Source: Bryobacteraceae bacterium
Lineage (GTDB): Bacteria; Acidobacteriota; Terriglobia; Bryobacterales; Bryobacteraceae
Assembly (NCBI GenBank): GCA_030039005.1
Contig: JASHQT010000671.1
Span: 1-7,375, forward strand
Direction of reading: 5' to 3'
DNA length: 7,375 bases
Below, piece after piece: positions 1 to 6,023 of the stretch; position 1 is the stretch's first letter; each line of letters starts with the position of its first letter. The notes below the pieces were generated by a model that made no database searches, was not told where the DNA came from, and was given only the letters and a program-made list of their open reading frames with translations. Both the position numbers and the translations under genes were made by a program.

Positions 1-498
1 CCCGGCCGCGTCAAGGGCCGCGGCGAACTGTACGTCCGGTTCGATTCGCTGACTCTTCCCAACGGCGTGACGCGCGATTTTCGCGCCCGCATGGGCAGCC
101 TCGACGGCCGCGCGCCCGAAACCCTGGATAAATCCGAGGGCAAAATTCAAGGCGAGGGCGACAAGTCCGGCGACGCCAAAACGGTCGGGGAAGGCGCAGG
201 CATCGGCGCCACCGTCGGCGGCCTGGCAGGCGCAGCGGCGGGTCACGGAATCATGGGAGCGGGCGTAGGCGCGGCCGCCGGAGCCGCCGCCGGATTGGCC
301 GCGGTCCTCCTCACTCGAGGCCCCGACGCTATCCTCGCCAAGGGCACTACCGTCGAGATGGTCCTCGATCGGCCTTTGCAGTTCAGTTCCACCGACATCG
401 ATTTCCGCAACCAGATGCCGCGTGCGCAATCGAGCGATGGCCCCGGCCCGCAGCCCAGCCGCAAATTGCAGGATCGCAGCCATTGGCCTATCCCATAA
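1..498 (+). CDS. Glycine-zipper envelope protein, 3' part (5' end outside window)
   Basis: The frame is open from base 1 to a TAA at 496-498, giving 165 visible C-terminal residues; the true start lies upstream, and the ATG at 67 is only an internal methionine. Visible in order: a beta-rich stretch containing GELYVRFDSLTLPNGV, a charged Lys/Glu/Gly segment, a Gly/Ala-rich glycine-zipper stretch of about 40 residues (bases about 187-312) that could insert in or pack against a membrane, then a strand-like segment ILAKGTTVEMVLDRPL, and a Pro/Ser-rich tail. The order 'strand pair, hydrophobic Gly-rich helix hairpin, KGT-x-V-E strand' is reminiscent of the C-terminal domain of VirB10/TrbI proteins, and similar unnamed proteins occur in acidobacteria, but the similarity is weak and no secretion genes are visible here. 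Function is unassigned. No clear terminator follows; the next gene starts 134 bp downstream on the same strand. Confidence 0.75.
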   Translation, partial: PGRVKGRGELYVRFDSLTLPNGVTRDFRARMGSLDGRAPETLDKSEGKIQGEGDKSGDAKTVGEGAGIGATVGGLAGAAAGHGIMGAGVGAAAGAAAGLAAVLLTRGPDAILAKGTTVEMVLDRPLQFSSTDIDFRNQMPRAQSSDGPGPQPSRKLQDRSHWPIP

Positions 499-632
499 AG
501 CCCGATACCATGACCTCAGTCAGGCTGGCTTAGTACCCCTGATCCATCCCGTAATCCCTGCTTCGTACCGCTCGCTTTTGAACCCGCCAGTCTATTTCGA
601 GCGCGCACGCCGATTCCTAAAATCAAGTCGTC
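499..632 (+). promoter_or_regulatory. Intergenic region with possible promoter for the degenerate GGDEF gene
   Basis: This 134-bp gap holds no credible gene. The best promoter-like match is TAAAAT at 618-623 (five of six bases of TATAAT) with a poor -35 match TTTCGA at 595-600 and a 17-bp spacer. It would place the transcription start at about 630, almost on the ATG at 633, which agrees with the absence of a Shine-Dalgarno sequence there and suggests a leaderless or near-leaderless mRNA. This is a pattern match only. Confidence 0.3.
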
Positions 633-1655
633 ATGGAATTCTTCGACCTCCAAACGACTCTCACCGTGGCGGTCATCCTTACCGCGACGGCCGCGGTGGT
701 GCTCTTCGATTACTTGAGGAAGCACCGGCGCCTTCAGCACGCCCCCTCTGCCGGCCTCGCCGAACCGGCTTGGCCCGAACCCGCGACGCCGTCATCGAAC
801 AAGAATTTTGACCTCGCTCCACCGGCGCCCCTGGACCTTGCCCCGGTGTTGAAGCAGGCGGCTCCTGAATCTCCTCTGGAACCGCTGATCGCCGTGGCGA
901 CGCCTTCGCGTCCGCCGGTTGAGCACCGCATCGAACAGGACACCGTTACCGTCAAAGTCACATTGCCGTCTCCTCCGTCAGACTCGGCGGAAGGGAAACT
1001 GTCGCCAGCAGTCTCACTTCCGCCGTTTACGATTGACGCCGCGCTTTGGGAGCGCCTGATTTCCAACCAGCCTAAACAGAAGGTGCTTCCCGCGGGCAAC
1101 GCGTCGCCGGCCCATACGAAACCGGACGCGGCGCCAAGCGCCGCGAGCCCCGTCGAACCCGCCCCGCATCTGATCCGCGAAGAGCCCGCCCCGGCCCTTT
1201 CCCAACCCGGCGGGATGATCCAGCAGCCGGTGCTCGAAAAATGGATCGAAAGCGAGCAGCGCTTCACGGGTCTGGTGGTTTCCATCGGTATCAACGACGG
1301 CGACAGCGGCATGTGGCACAGCCGCGGCCTCATGCAATCGGTCGGGAATTATATCGCCGGCCTGCTGAAGGCCAAGGATTATTGCTGCCGCACTTCCTAC
1401 GACGAATTTCTTATGGTCTGCCCGGGCGAGCAGGGCGCGCAGTCGCAGCGCCGCCTGAATCACGTCTCCGAGCGCCTGTGGGATTATCAACTGCGCGGCA
1501 TGGGCGCCTGCTCCATCCTGTTCAGTTGGGGCGGCGTGCAGGTCCAGGATCAACCGTTGGCCGAGGCCATCGCCTCCGCCACCCAACGCATGCGCGAAAC
1601 CAAGCGGTCCAGCCACGTGGCTGCGTCCTCCTCCGCGCATCGACCGGCTGTTTGA
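633..1655 (+). CDS. Membrane-anchored protein with degenerate GGDEF domain
   Basis: A 340-residue protein. Residues about 8-27 form a single hydrophobic segment followed by a basic patch (RKHRR, 29-33), so the body is predicted to be cytoplasmic and tethered to the inner membrane. Residues about 38-198 are a Pro/Ala/Ser/Glu-rich, low-complexity linker. Residues about 208-325 read as a GGDEF-type fold: strand FTGLVVSIGIND, a helix ending in YIAGLLK, then KAKDYCCRTSYDEFLMVCPG, and a C-terminal QPLAEAIASATQRM segment typical of the last strand and helix. The signature GGDEF is SYDEF (255-259), both glycines being lost. The metal-binding Asp expected in the first strand is also absent. Diguanylate cyclase activity is therefore unlikely. 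An RxxD-type inhibitory site is conservatively altered to KAKD (246-249), so nucleotide binding is conceivable. No Shine-Dalgarno is visible before the ATG. A strong terminator follows, so this is the last gene of its transcript. The GGDEF assignment is by eye; partners are unknown. Confidence 0.8.
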   Translation: MEFFDLQTTLTVAVILTATAAVVLFDYLRKHRRLQHAPSAGLAEPAWPEPATPSSNKNFDLAPPAPLDLAPVLKQAAPESPLEPLIAVATPSRPPVEHRIEQDTVTVKVTLPSPPSDSAEGKLSPAVSLPPFTIDAALWERLISNQPKQKVLPAGNASPAHTKPDAAPSAASPVEPAPHLIREEPAPALSQPGGMIQQPVLEKWIESEQRFTGLVVSIGINDGDSGMWHSRGLMQSVGNYIAGLLKAKDYCCRTSYDEFLMVCPGEQGAQSQRRLNHVSERLWDYQLRGMGACSILFSWGGVQVQDQPLAEAIASATQRMRETKRSSHVAASSSAHRPAV

Positions 1656-1674
1656 CCCGCACTTATTTTGGGTT

Positions 1675-1721
1675 ACTCCAGAAACCGTCATCCCTTCTCG
1701 GCGGTTTCTGGAGTTTTTTTT
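1675..1721 (+). terminator. Strong intrinsic (Rho-independent) terminator
   Basis: A perfect 12-bp inverted repeat, CTCCAGAAACCG (1676-1687) and CGGTTTCTGGAG (1702-1713), extendable by an A-T pair at 1675/1714, encloses a 14-nt loop and is followed by eight T residues (1714-1721). It lies 20 bp after the stop codon of the degenerate GGDEF gene. There is no A-run on its left side, so it acts only on plus-strand transcription and does not obviously terminate the minus-strand gene ending at 1771. Confidence 0.93.
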
Positions 1722-1770
1722 GCCCACGATAGGCGCGCGGCCTCTCCGCTCCGCGCCCCCTGGCTACGCT

Positions 1771-2418
1771 TCAATTGGTATTGGTGGGGATTGCGCCTGG
1801 AATCGTCGAATCCACTGTGATCCGTGTCGCCACAACCGTTCCCGTCAGGTGGTCGACATGATTGCCTTTCGTATCGTAGACGTCGAGCGTTAACGTGCCG
1901 GTGTAGCTATCGCCGCTCGGCGATAGCGTGTCCTGTTCACGGATGTTGTAATAATTCGCGATGTCGCCCGAGGTCGCGTCGTAGCCGATTGGGAAGTGAT
2001 TGATTTCGTACGTCAGATATCCGGTCTGTCCCCACACCCCCATGCACCAGTTCGAACTCGCGGGCGAATGCCCCCCGGACTCAATGAGCTCGGTTCCATC
2101 GCTATGCCAGTGCTGGTATCCAAAATCGAGGACCGCGCCGTCCGGTATCGACGGATTGTGACCAGTGTTGCCCTGGGAGAGGAATTGGAACTGCCACATC
2201 CCCACTATGCTGGCGCTCGACTGCCCGCTCCGCTGGTCCGGATTGGCGGATTCCGCCTTGGGCGCGAGCGCCTTCGCCACTACCGCTGGGTCCGCCAGTT
2301 TGAAAGGCCCTTGCAAACTGGCCAAATCTCCACAACCTGCGACCGCATTGGAAACGAGCACTGCGCCTAGAATCCCCGCGCCGAGAGTCATGGTAATCGC
2401 TCGAGAAATTGCTTTCAT
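1771..2418 (-). CDS. Small exported protein of unknown function (acidobacterial-type)
   Basis: A 215-residue protein. The start is set at the ATG at 2418 because AGAGGA lies 6 nt upstream and because the product then begins with a normal export signal: MKAISRA, a hydrophobic core TMTLGAGILGAVLV, and a cleavage region SNAVAGC. A longer in-frame ORF from 2499 would bury this signal and lacks support. Cleavage could be by signal peptidase I after AVA, or VAGC (26-29) could serve as a lipobox with lipidation at Cys29. The mature part has WQFQFLSQGN, a run of aromatic and Gly/Asp residues (FGYQHWHSDGTELIESGG), NWCMGVW, the motif NIREQ, and strand-like SYTGTLTLDVYDTKGN and VVATRITV, suggesting a small beta-barrel or sandwich fold. 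I associate this type with unnamed acidobacterial and proteobacterial secreted proteins and know no function. It lies 102 bp downstream of the sigma-factor gene on the same strand and may share its transcript or be its target. Confidence 0.83.
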   Translation of the reverse strand: MKAISRAITMTLGAGILGAVLVSNAVAGCGDLASLQGPFKLADPAVVAKALAPKAESANPDQRSGQSSASIVGMWQFQFLSQGNTGHNPSIPDGAVLDFGYQHWHSDGTELIESGGHSPASSNWCMGVWGQTGYLTYEINHFPIGYDATSGDIANYYNIREQDTLSPSGDSYTGTLTLDVYDTKGNHVDHLTGTVVATRITVDSTIPGAIPTNTN

Positions 2419-2424
2419 TGGAGT

Positions 2425-2430
2425 TCCTCT
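2425..2430 (-). promoter_or_regulatory. Ribosome binding site of the small exported protein
   Basis: On the minus strand this reads AGAGGA, with a 6-nt spacer before the ATG at 2418. It decides the start of the exported protein against the longer ORF beginning at 2499. Confidence 0.75.
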
Positions 2431-2520
2431 TTCTGCCGCGGGTAAATCCGCGTGCACTTTCCAAGGCGCAATCCTCGCCCGAAAACTGGAATTGCACATG
2501 AAAATTTCTCAAGACCGGTA
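2431..2520 (-). other. Intergenic region between sigma factor and exported protein
   Basis: About 90 bp between the sigma-factor stop and the Shine-Dalgarno of the exported-protein gene. It holds a small inverted repeat, CGCGG (2437-2441) and CCGCG (2448-2452), with a 6-nt loop in the presumed 5' leader. There is no T-tract terminator after the sigma gene, so read-through into the exported-protein gene is possible. I see no convincing housekeeping promoter; a promoter used by the neighbouring ECF factor could be present but cannot be recognised without its consensus. Confidence 0.35.
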
Positions 2521-3093
2521 CTAGGGCCTGCTACTCAGCTCCGTCAGAAGCCACGCGCGGGCGATTTTCCAGTCCCGCATCACGGTGTCCGACGACACCT
2601 TCACCACCTCGGCCGTCTCTTTCACGCTCAGGCCGCCGAAAAACCTGAGCTCGACGATCCGCGATTTCCGCGGATCCACCTCCGCCAACGCATTCAAGGC
2701 ATCATCCAGTGCCACCAGTTCGCGCGCTTTGGCCTGGGCCACATCCAGTGTCTTGGTTAGATCCAGCGGCTGCGCCCTGCCTCCGCGCTTGTCGGCCGCC
2801 TTCCGCCGCGCCCGGTCCAGCAGGATCCGCCGCATCAGCGTGGCCGCCACCGCGAAAAAATGTGCGCGATGCTGCCAATCGAGCTCGCGCGCGTTCACCA
2901 GCCGCAGATACGCCTCGTGCACCAGGTCCGCGCTTTGCAAGCTGTACCCCGGGCGTTCGTTTTGCAGCAGGCGTGCAGCCATGCGCCGCAGCTCGCGATA
3001 CACGCGCGGCGTCAATTCGTCGAGTGCTCCGGAATCGCCGTTCGCCCAGGCGCGCAGGAGTTTCGTCGTGTCGGCGCTCGAGGAATCCCGCAT
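2521..3093 (-). CDS. ECF-type RNA polymerase sigma factor (Sig-70_X6-like)
   Basis: A 190-residue sigma factor with only regions 2 and 4, the usual ECF length. Region 2 covers residues about 10-100, including RELRRMAARLL, SLQSADLVHEAYLRLV (51-66) and HFFAVAATLMRRILLDRAR (78-96), which contribute core-polymerase binding and -10 recognition. Region 4 covers about 127-186, with LRFFGGLSVKETAEVVKVS and SDTVMRDWKIARAWL forming the helix-turn-helix for -35 recognition. The wording LVHEAYLRLV and the overall pattern fit the family annotated as Sig-70_X6 (TIGR02999), frequent in acidobacteria and planctomycetes and often found beside Ser/Thr kinases. The acidic DAED motif of region 2.2 is replaced by QSAD (53-56). 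The start is fixed: upstream in frame there is no ATG, GTG or TTG before a TGA. No Shine-Dalgarno is seen. The gene diverges from the kinase gene across 45 bp, and no anti-sigma gene is adjacent, so control by the kinase is a reasonable inference. Confidence 0.93.
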   Translation of the reverse strand: MRDSSSADTTKLLRAWANGDSGALDELTPRVYRELRRMAARLLQNERPGYSLQSADLVHEAYLRLVNARELDWQHRAHFFAVAATLMRRILLDRARRKAADKRGGRAQPLDLTKTLDVAQAKARELVALDDALNALAEVDPRKSRIVELRFFGGLSVKETAEVVKVSSDTVMRDWKIARAWLLTELSSRP

Positions 3094-3138
3094 GAAAAGA
3101 GTCGGAGTTAGCGTACCATATATGAATCATTACCTGAA
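3094..3138. promoter_or_regulatory. Divergent promoter region between sigma factor and kinase
   Basis: Only 45 bp separate the two divergent start codons, both of which are fixed because no other in-frame start exists upstream. The centre is AT-rich in a GC-rich background and contains the palindrome CATATATG (3117-3124) and the small repeat ATGA-A-TCAT (3122-3130). On the minus strand TGGTACGCT (3110-3118) could be an extended -10 element for the sigma gene; on the plus strand TATATG (3119-3124) could be a -10 for the kinase. Neither gene has a Shine-Dalgarno, so both mRNAs may have very short leaders. Any -35 sequences would lie within the opposite gene or the overlapping promoter. The exact elements are uncertain; that the region drives both genes is likely. 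Confidence 0.5.
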
Positions 3139-5937
3139 ATGCTGACCCCCGACCGTTGGCGCCGGATCGAACAGCTTTACGACGCAGTCCGGAACTGCGC
3201 TCCGGGCGAGCGCGCCGCGCTGCTGGAAGCCACCGACCCCGAAATCCGCTCGCGCGTCGAACGCATGCTCGAAATCCAATCGGGCAGTGAAATTCTCGGC
3301 CAATCCTCCCCGGCCTTCCTCGCCGATCCGACCAAGACCATTCTCGCTCGCGGTGCGCAGCTCGGCCCCTACAAAATCGAAGGGCAAATCGGCGCTGGCG
3401 GCATGGGAACGGTCTACCGCGCCGTTGACACCCGATTGGGCCGCGTGGTCGCCATCAAGATCGCCGCCGAGCGCTACAGCGTCCGTTTTCAACTGGAAGC
3501 GCAAGCCATCTCGACACTGAATCACCCTCAGATCTGCACGCTCTATGACGTCGGCCCCAATTACCTGGTCATGGAGTTCATCGAGGGCTCGACGCTGGCC
3601 GCGGAATTGAAGAAAGGCCCGGGCGCCCCCGAAATCGCGGCCCGTTACGGCGCGCAAATCGCCGGCGCGCTCGCCGAAGCGCACTCGCTCGGCATTGTCC
3701 ATCGCGATCTAAAGCCGTCCAACATCATGCTCACCCGCCACGGCGTCAAGGTCCTGGACTTCGGGCTGGCCAAGATTGTTTCTGAAAAAAAGCCGCTGTC
3801 GGCCACCGGCATCACCGAAACGGATGCCGTGATGGGCACGCCCGCCTACATGGCGCCCGAACAAGTGGATCGCCAGGAACCAACGTTTGCGACCGATCTG
3901 TTCGCTCTCGGCCTGGTGCTGTACGAAATGGCCGTCGGCAAGCTCCCGTTCCCCGGCGCGTCGCTCGGCCAAATGCTTTCGAGCGGCGCTCATCCGCCCA
4001 TGCCCGCGCCCTCGCGCGAGCGTGCCGGCGTTCCGCCCGCGCTCGACGCCCTCGTTTCCAAGCTCCTCGAAAAAGATGCGGCCCGCCGTCCGCAATCCGC
4101 CGCCGAAGTCTCGCGTGACCTTACTGCCATCGCCGATCGCCTCGCGGCTCCTCCCCGCTCTCCCTTCCGCGCCGCTTTCATCGTCATCCCGGCCGTCGCC
4201 GTGCTGCTGGGTTTCGCAATCTGGCTCTCCCTGCGCTCCAAAGCACCTGCTTCCCCATCCCCGCTCCCTAGTCCCTCGGCCTTCACTCAACTCACTAGTT
4301 TCACCGACTCCGCCGTCTGGCCCGTCCTCTCTCCCGACGGCCGCATGCTCGCCTTTTATCGCAGCCCCGTTTCATTCGGCACCCCGGACCAGATCTGGGT
4401 CAAGCTGCTTCCCGACGGCGAGCCGGTCCAGGTCACACACGCGACCGGGGGGAAGTACGGCATTGCATTTTCCCCGGACGGCGCTCGCATTGCCTACGGA
4501 GTGTTCCCGAACGGCCCTAATCTTTTCCAGACTTACACCGTGTCTTCGCTGGGGGGCGATTCCGAACTCTTCCTGCAGAATTCAGCCGGACTTACCTGGC
4601 TCGACAAAGACCACGTGATGTTCTCGCAAATCAAGGGCGCGGGAGTCCATATGGGCATCGTCACTGCTAAAGCCGATGGCTCCGACTTGCGCGAGATCTA
4701 TTTCCCCGCTCTCGATCGAGGCATGGCGCACTATTCCCACCTGTCCCCCGACGGTAAATGGGTCCTGATGGTGGAAATGGTCAACTCATGGCGCCCGTGC
4801 CGCGTGGTCCCGTTTTCGGGAGCATCGCCGGGAAGACAGGTCGGGCCTGCCGGGGCGCCCTGCTCGTCGGCGGCCTGGTCACCCGACGGCAAATGGATAT
4901 ATCTGAGCGCTCAGGTCGGGGGCCGATACCACTTGTGGCGCCAGCGTTTCCCCGACGGCCAGCCGGAACAGCTCACCTTCGGTTCCAGCGCCGAGGAGGG
5001 TGTCGCCGTGACGCCCGACGGACGCTCGCTCGTCACTTCTATCAGCACTCCTCAAAACGCTATTTGGATTCATGACGCCCAGGGAGATCGCGCGCTCTCC
5101 ACCGAAGGATACGCTGATTTTACGCCGCCCGTCTTCTCCCACGACGGCCGGCGCCTCTATTACCTATTGCGGCGCAATTCGCCCGAGTCGCCCGCCGAGT
5201 TGTGGCGCACCGATCTCACCTCCGGAAAAAGCGAAGTGATGGTGCCCGGCGTGTCGATGTCCGAATACGATGTTTCTCCCGACGACAAGGACGTGGTCTT
5301 CTCCAGTCAGCCTGTCTCCCAGTCCTCGGAAATATGGATTGCGGCTTTGGATCGTAGTTCGCCCCCTCACCGGATCTCCGCTAGCGGCGACACTACTCCG
5401 TATTTCGGCCCGCATGGTGAAGTACTGTTTCGTTTGACCGATGGCAGTTCATTCTACCTAGGCGCGATGCAGCGGGATGGAACCGTGCGGCGCAAAGCGT
5501 TCCCCGATCGCATCGTGGAAATTAACGGCATCTCCGGGGATCGCCGTTATATCGAAGTGGGAGGCGTCTTACCCGGGGAGCCCAGCACGGCCACTCGCCC
5601 GGAGTTGGCTATTCCGCTGGACGGCGGCGCGCCCCGCGCCCTCTGTCAGTGCGCCGGAGGAATCGCCTGGGCTCCCAACGGCCGCTACCTTTACGTCACG
5701 ATCGCCGCAGCCACCAGCGGGGGCTCTCCCGGTAGAACCGCGGCCATCCCCGTGCCGTTGGGACAAACCTTGCCGCCGCTGCCGGAAAACGCCGTCCGCA
5801 ATCCCGCCGAGTGGGCCAAGGTTCCCGGTGTCAAGATCGTGAACCACGCCTACATCTCCCCCGGCCCCAGCCCTTCTACCTACGCTTATGTGAAACCCAC
5901 CGGCCACGCGAATCTGTACCGCATCCCCCTCCGCTAG
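3139..5937 (+). CDS. Transmembrane Ser/Thr protein kinase with C-terminal PD40/TolB-like beta-propeller
   Basis: A 932-residue sensor kinase. Residues 1-70 are a helical N-terminal extension starting MLTPDRWRRIEQLYDAV, common to acidobacterial kinases of this type. The Hanks-type kinase domain spans about 76-334 and is complete: Gly-rich loop GAGGMGTVY (85-93), ATP-anchoring Lys107 in VAIK, Glu120 as the probable alpha-C partner, HRDLKPSN (188-195) with catalytic Asp190, DFG (207-209) and APE (239-241). It is therefore expected to be active. The loop before the alpha-C helix is short, and LYDVGPNYLVMEF is compact, as in related acidobacterial kinases. One membrane segment lies at about 343-365. 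Residues about 380-932 contain nine recurring SPDG-like turns (near 398, 445, 536, 581, 625, 667, 713, 757 and 845), typical of PD40/WD40-like TolB propeller blades, and are predicted to be periplasmic. Substrate and ligand are unknown. Its divergent neighbour, an ECF sigma factor, is the obvious candidate substrate. The ATG at 3139 is the only in-frame start after an upstream TAG. Confidence 0.95.
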   Translation: MLTPDRWRRIEQLYDAVRNCAPGERAALLEATDPEIRSRVERMLEIQSGSEILGQSSPAFLADPTKTILARGAQLGPYKIEGQIGAGGMGTVYRAVDTRLGRVVAIKIAAERYSVRFQLEAQAISTLNHPQICTLYDVGPNYLVMEFIEGSTLAAELKKGPGAPEIAARYGAQIAGALAEAHSLGIVHRDLKPSNIMLTRHGVKVLDFGLAKIVSEKKPLSATGITETDAVMGTPAYMAPEQVDRQEPTFATDLFALGLVLYEMAVGKLPFPGASLGQMLSSGAHPPMPAPSRERAGVPPALDALVSKLLEKDAARRPQSAAEVSRDLTAIADRLAAPPRSPFRAAFIVIPAVAVLLGFAIWLSLRSKAPASPSPLPSPSAFTQLTSFTDSAVWPVLSPDGRMLAFYRSPVSFGTPDQIWVKLLPDGEPVQVTHATGGKYGIAFSPDGARIAYGVFPNGPNLFQTYTVSSLGGDSELFLQNSAGLTWLDKDHVMFSQIKGAGVHMGIVTAKADGSDLREIYFPALDRGMAHYSHLSPDGKWVLMVEMVNSWRPCRVVPFSGASPGRQVGPAGAPCSSAAWSPDGKWIYLSAQVGGRYHLWRQRFPDGQPEQLTFGSSAEEGVAVTPDGRSLVTSISTPQNAIWIHDAQGDRALSTEGYADFTPPVFSHDGRRLYYLLRRNSPESPAELWRTDLTSGKSEVMVPGVSMSEYDVSPDDKDVVFSSQPVSQSSEIWIAALDRSSPPHRISASGDTTPYFGPHGEVLFRLTDGSSFYLGAMQRDGTVRRKAFPDRIVEINGISGDRRYIEVGGVLPGEPSTATRPELAIPLDGGAPRALCQCAGGIAWAPNGRYLYVTIAAATSGGSPGRTAAIPVPLGQTLPPLPENAVRNPAEWAKVPGVKIVNHAYISPGPSPSTYAYVKPTGHANLYRIPLR

Positions 5938-5977
5938 CAGTCAAGAGCCAACAGCCAATCGCCGCCGGCCGCTGTGG

Positions 5978-5991
5978 TAAGATCCGATCTT
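5978..5991 (+). promoter_or_regulatory. Possible extended -10 promoter and overlapping palindrome upstream of the EF-G-like gene
   Basis: In the 86-bp gap after the kinase, TG-G-TAAGAT (5975-5983) resembles an extended -10 element and would start transcription near 5990, giving a leader of about 34 nt before the GTG at 6024. Overlapping it is a 13-bp palindrome, AAGATC-C-GATCTT (5979-5991). No good -35 is present at the right distance. No T-tract terminator is seen after the kinase gene, so read-through is also possible. Confidence 0.35.
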
Positions 5992-6008
5992 GACACTTTC
6001 ATTACAGT

Positions 6009-6014
6009 GGGGAG
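6009..6014 (+). promoter_or_regulatory. Ribosome binding site of the EF-G-like gene
   Basis: GGGGAG lies 9 nt before GTG 6024-6026. It supports the GTG as start; upstream in frame a TGA occurs at 5991-5993 with no other start between, and the first in-frame ATG comes only at codon 180, inside the GTPase domain. Confidence 0.7.
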
Positions 6015-6023
6015 CACACGCGA

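Noticed and set aside
422..811. Plus-strand open frame bridging the first intergenic region
   Set aside because: It overlaps the ends of two better-supported genes in another frame and has an Arg/Pro-rich shadow-type composition.
1014..1727. Minus-strand open frame (237 codons) opposite the degenerate GGDEF gene
   Set aside because: It would run through the intrinsic terminator, its translation is Gly/Arg/Ala-rich without motifs, and the plus strand has a coherent membrane segment, linker and domain.
2419..2499. N-terminal extension of the exported protein to an ATG at 2499
   Set aside because: It would place 27 unrelated residues before a normal signal peptide and ignore the good Shine-Dalgarno at 2425-2430.
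2585..3145. Plus-strand open frame (186 codons) opposite the sigma-factor gene
   Set aside because: Ser/Arg/Ala-rich translation typical of an antisense frame; the opposite strand encodes an unmistakable sigma factor.
4329..5690. Recurring CCCGACGG-type DNA motif
   Set aside because: It encodes the repeated SPDG turn of the beta-propeller blades and is explained by the protein, not a separate DNA repeat.
5990..5995. Perfect TTGACA as a -35 element for the EF-G-like gene
   Set aside because: At 16-18 bp spacing the -10 position falls on GAGCACAC around 6012-6019, which has no resemblance to TATAAT and overlaps the Shine-Dalgarno.
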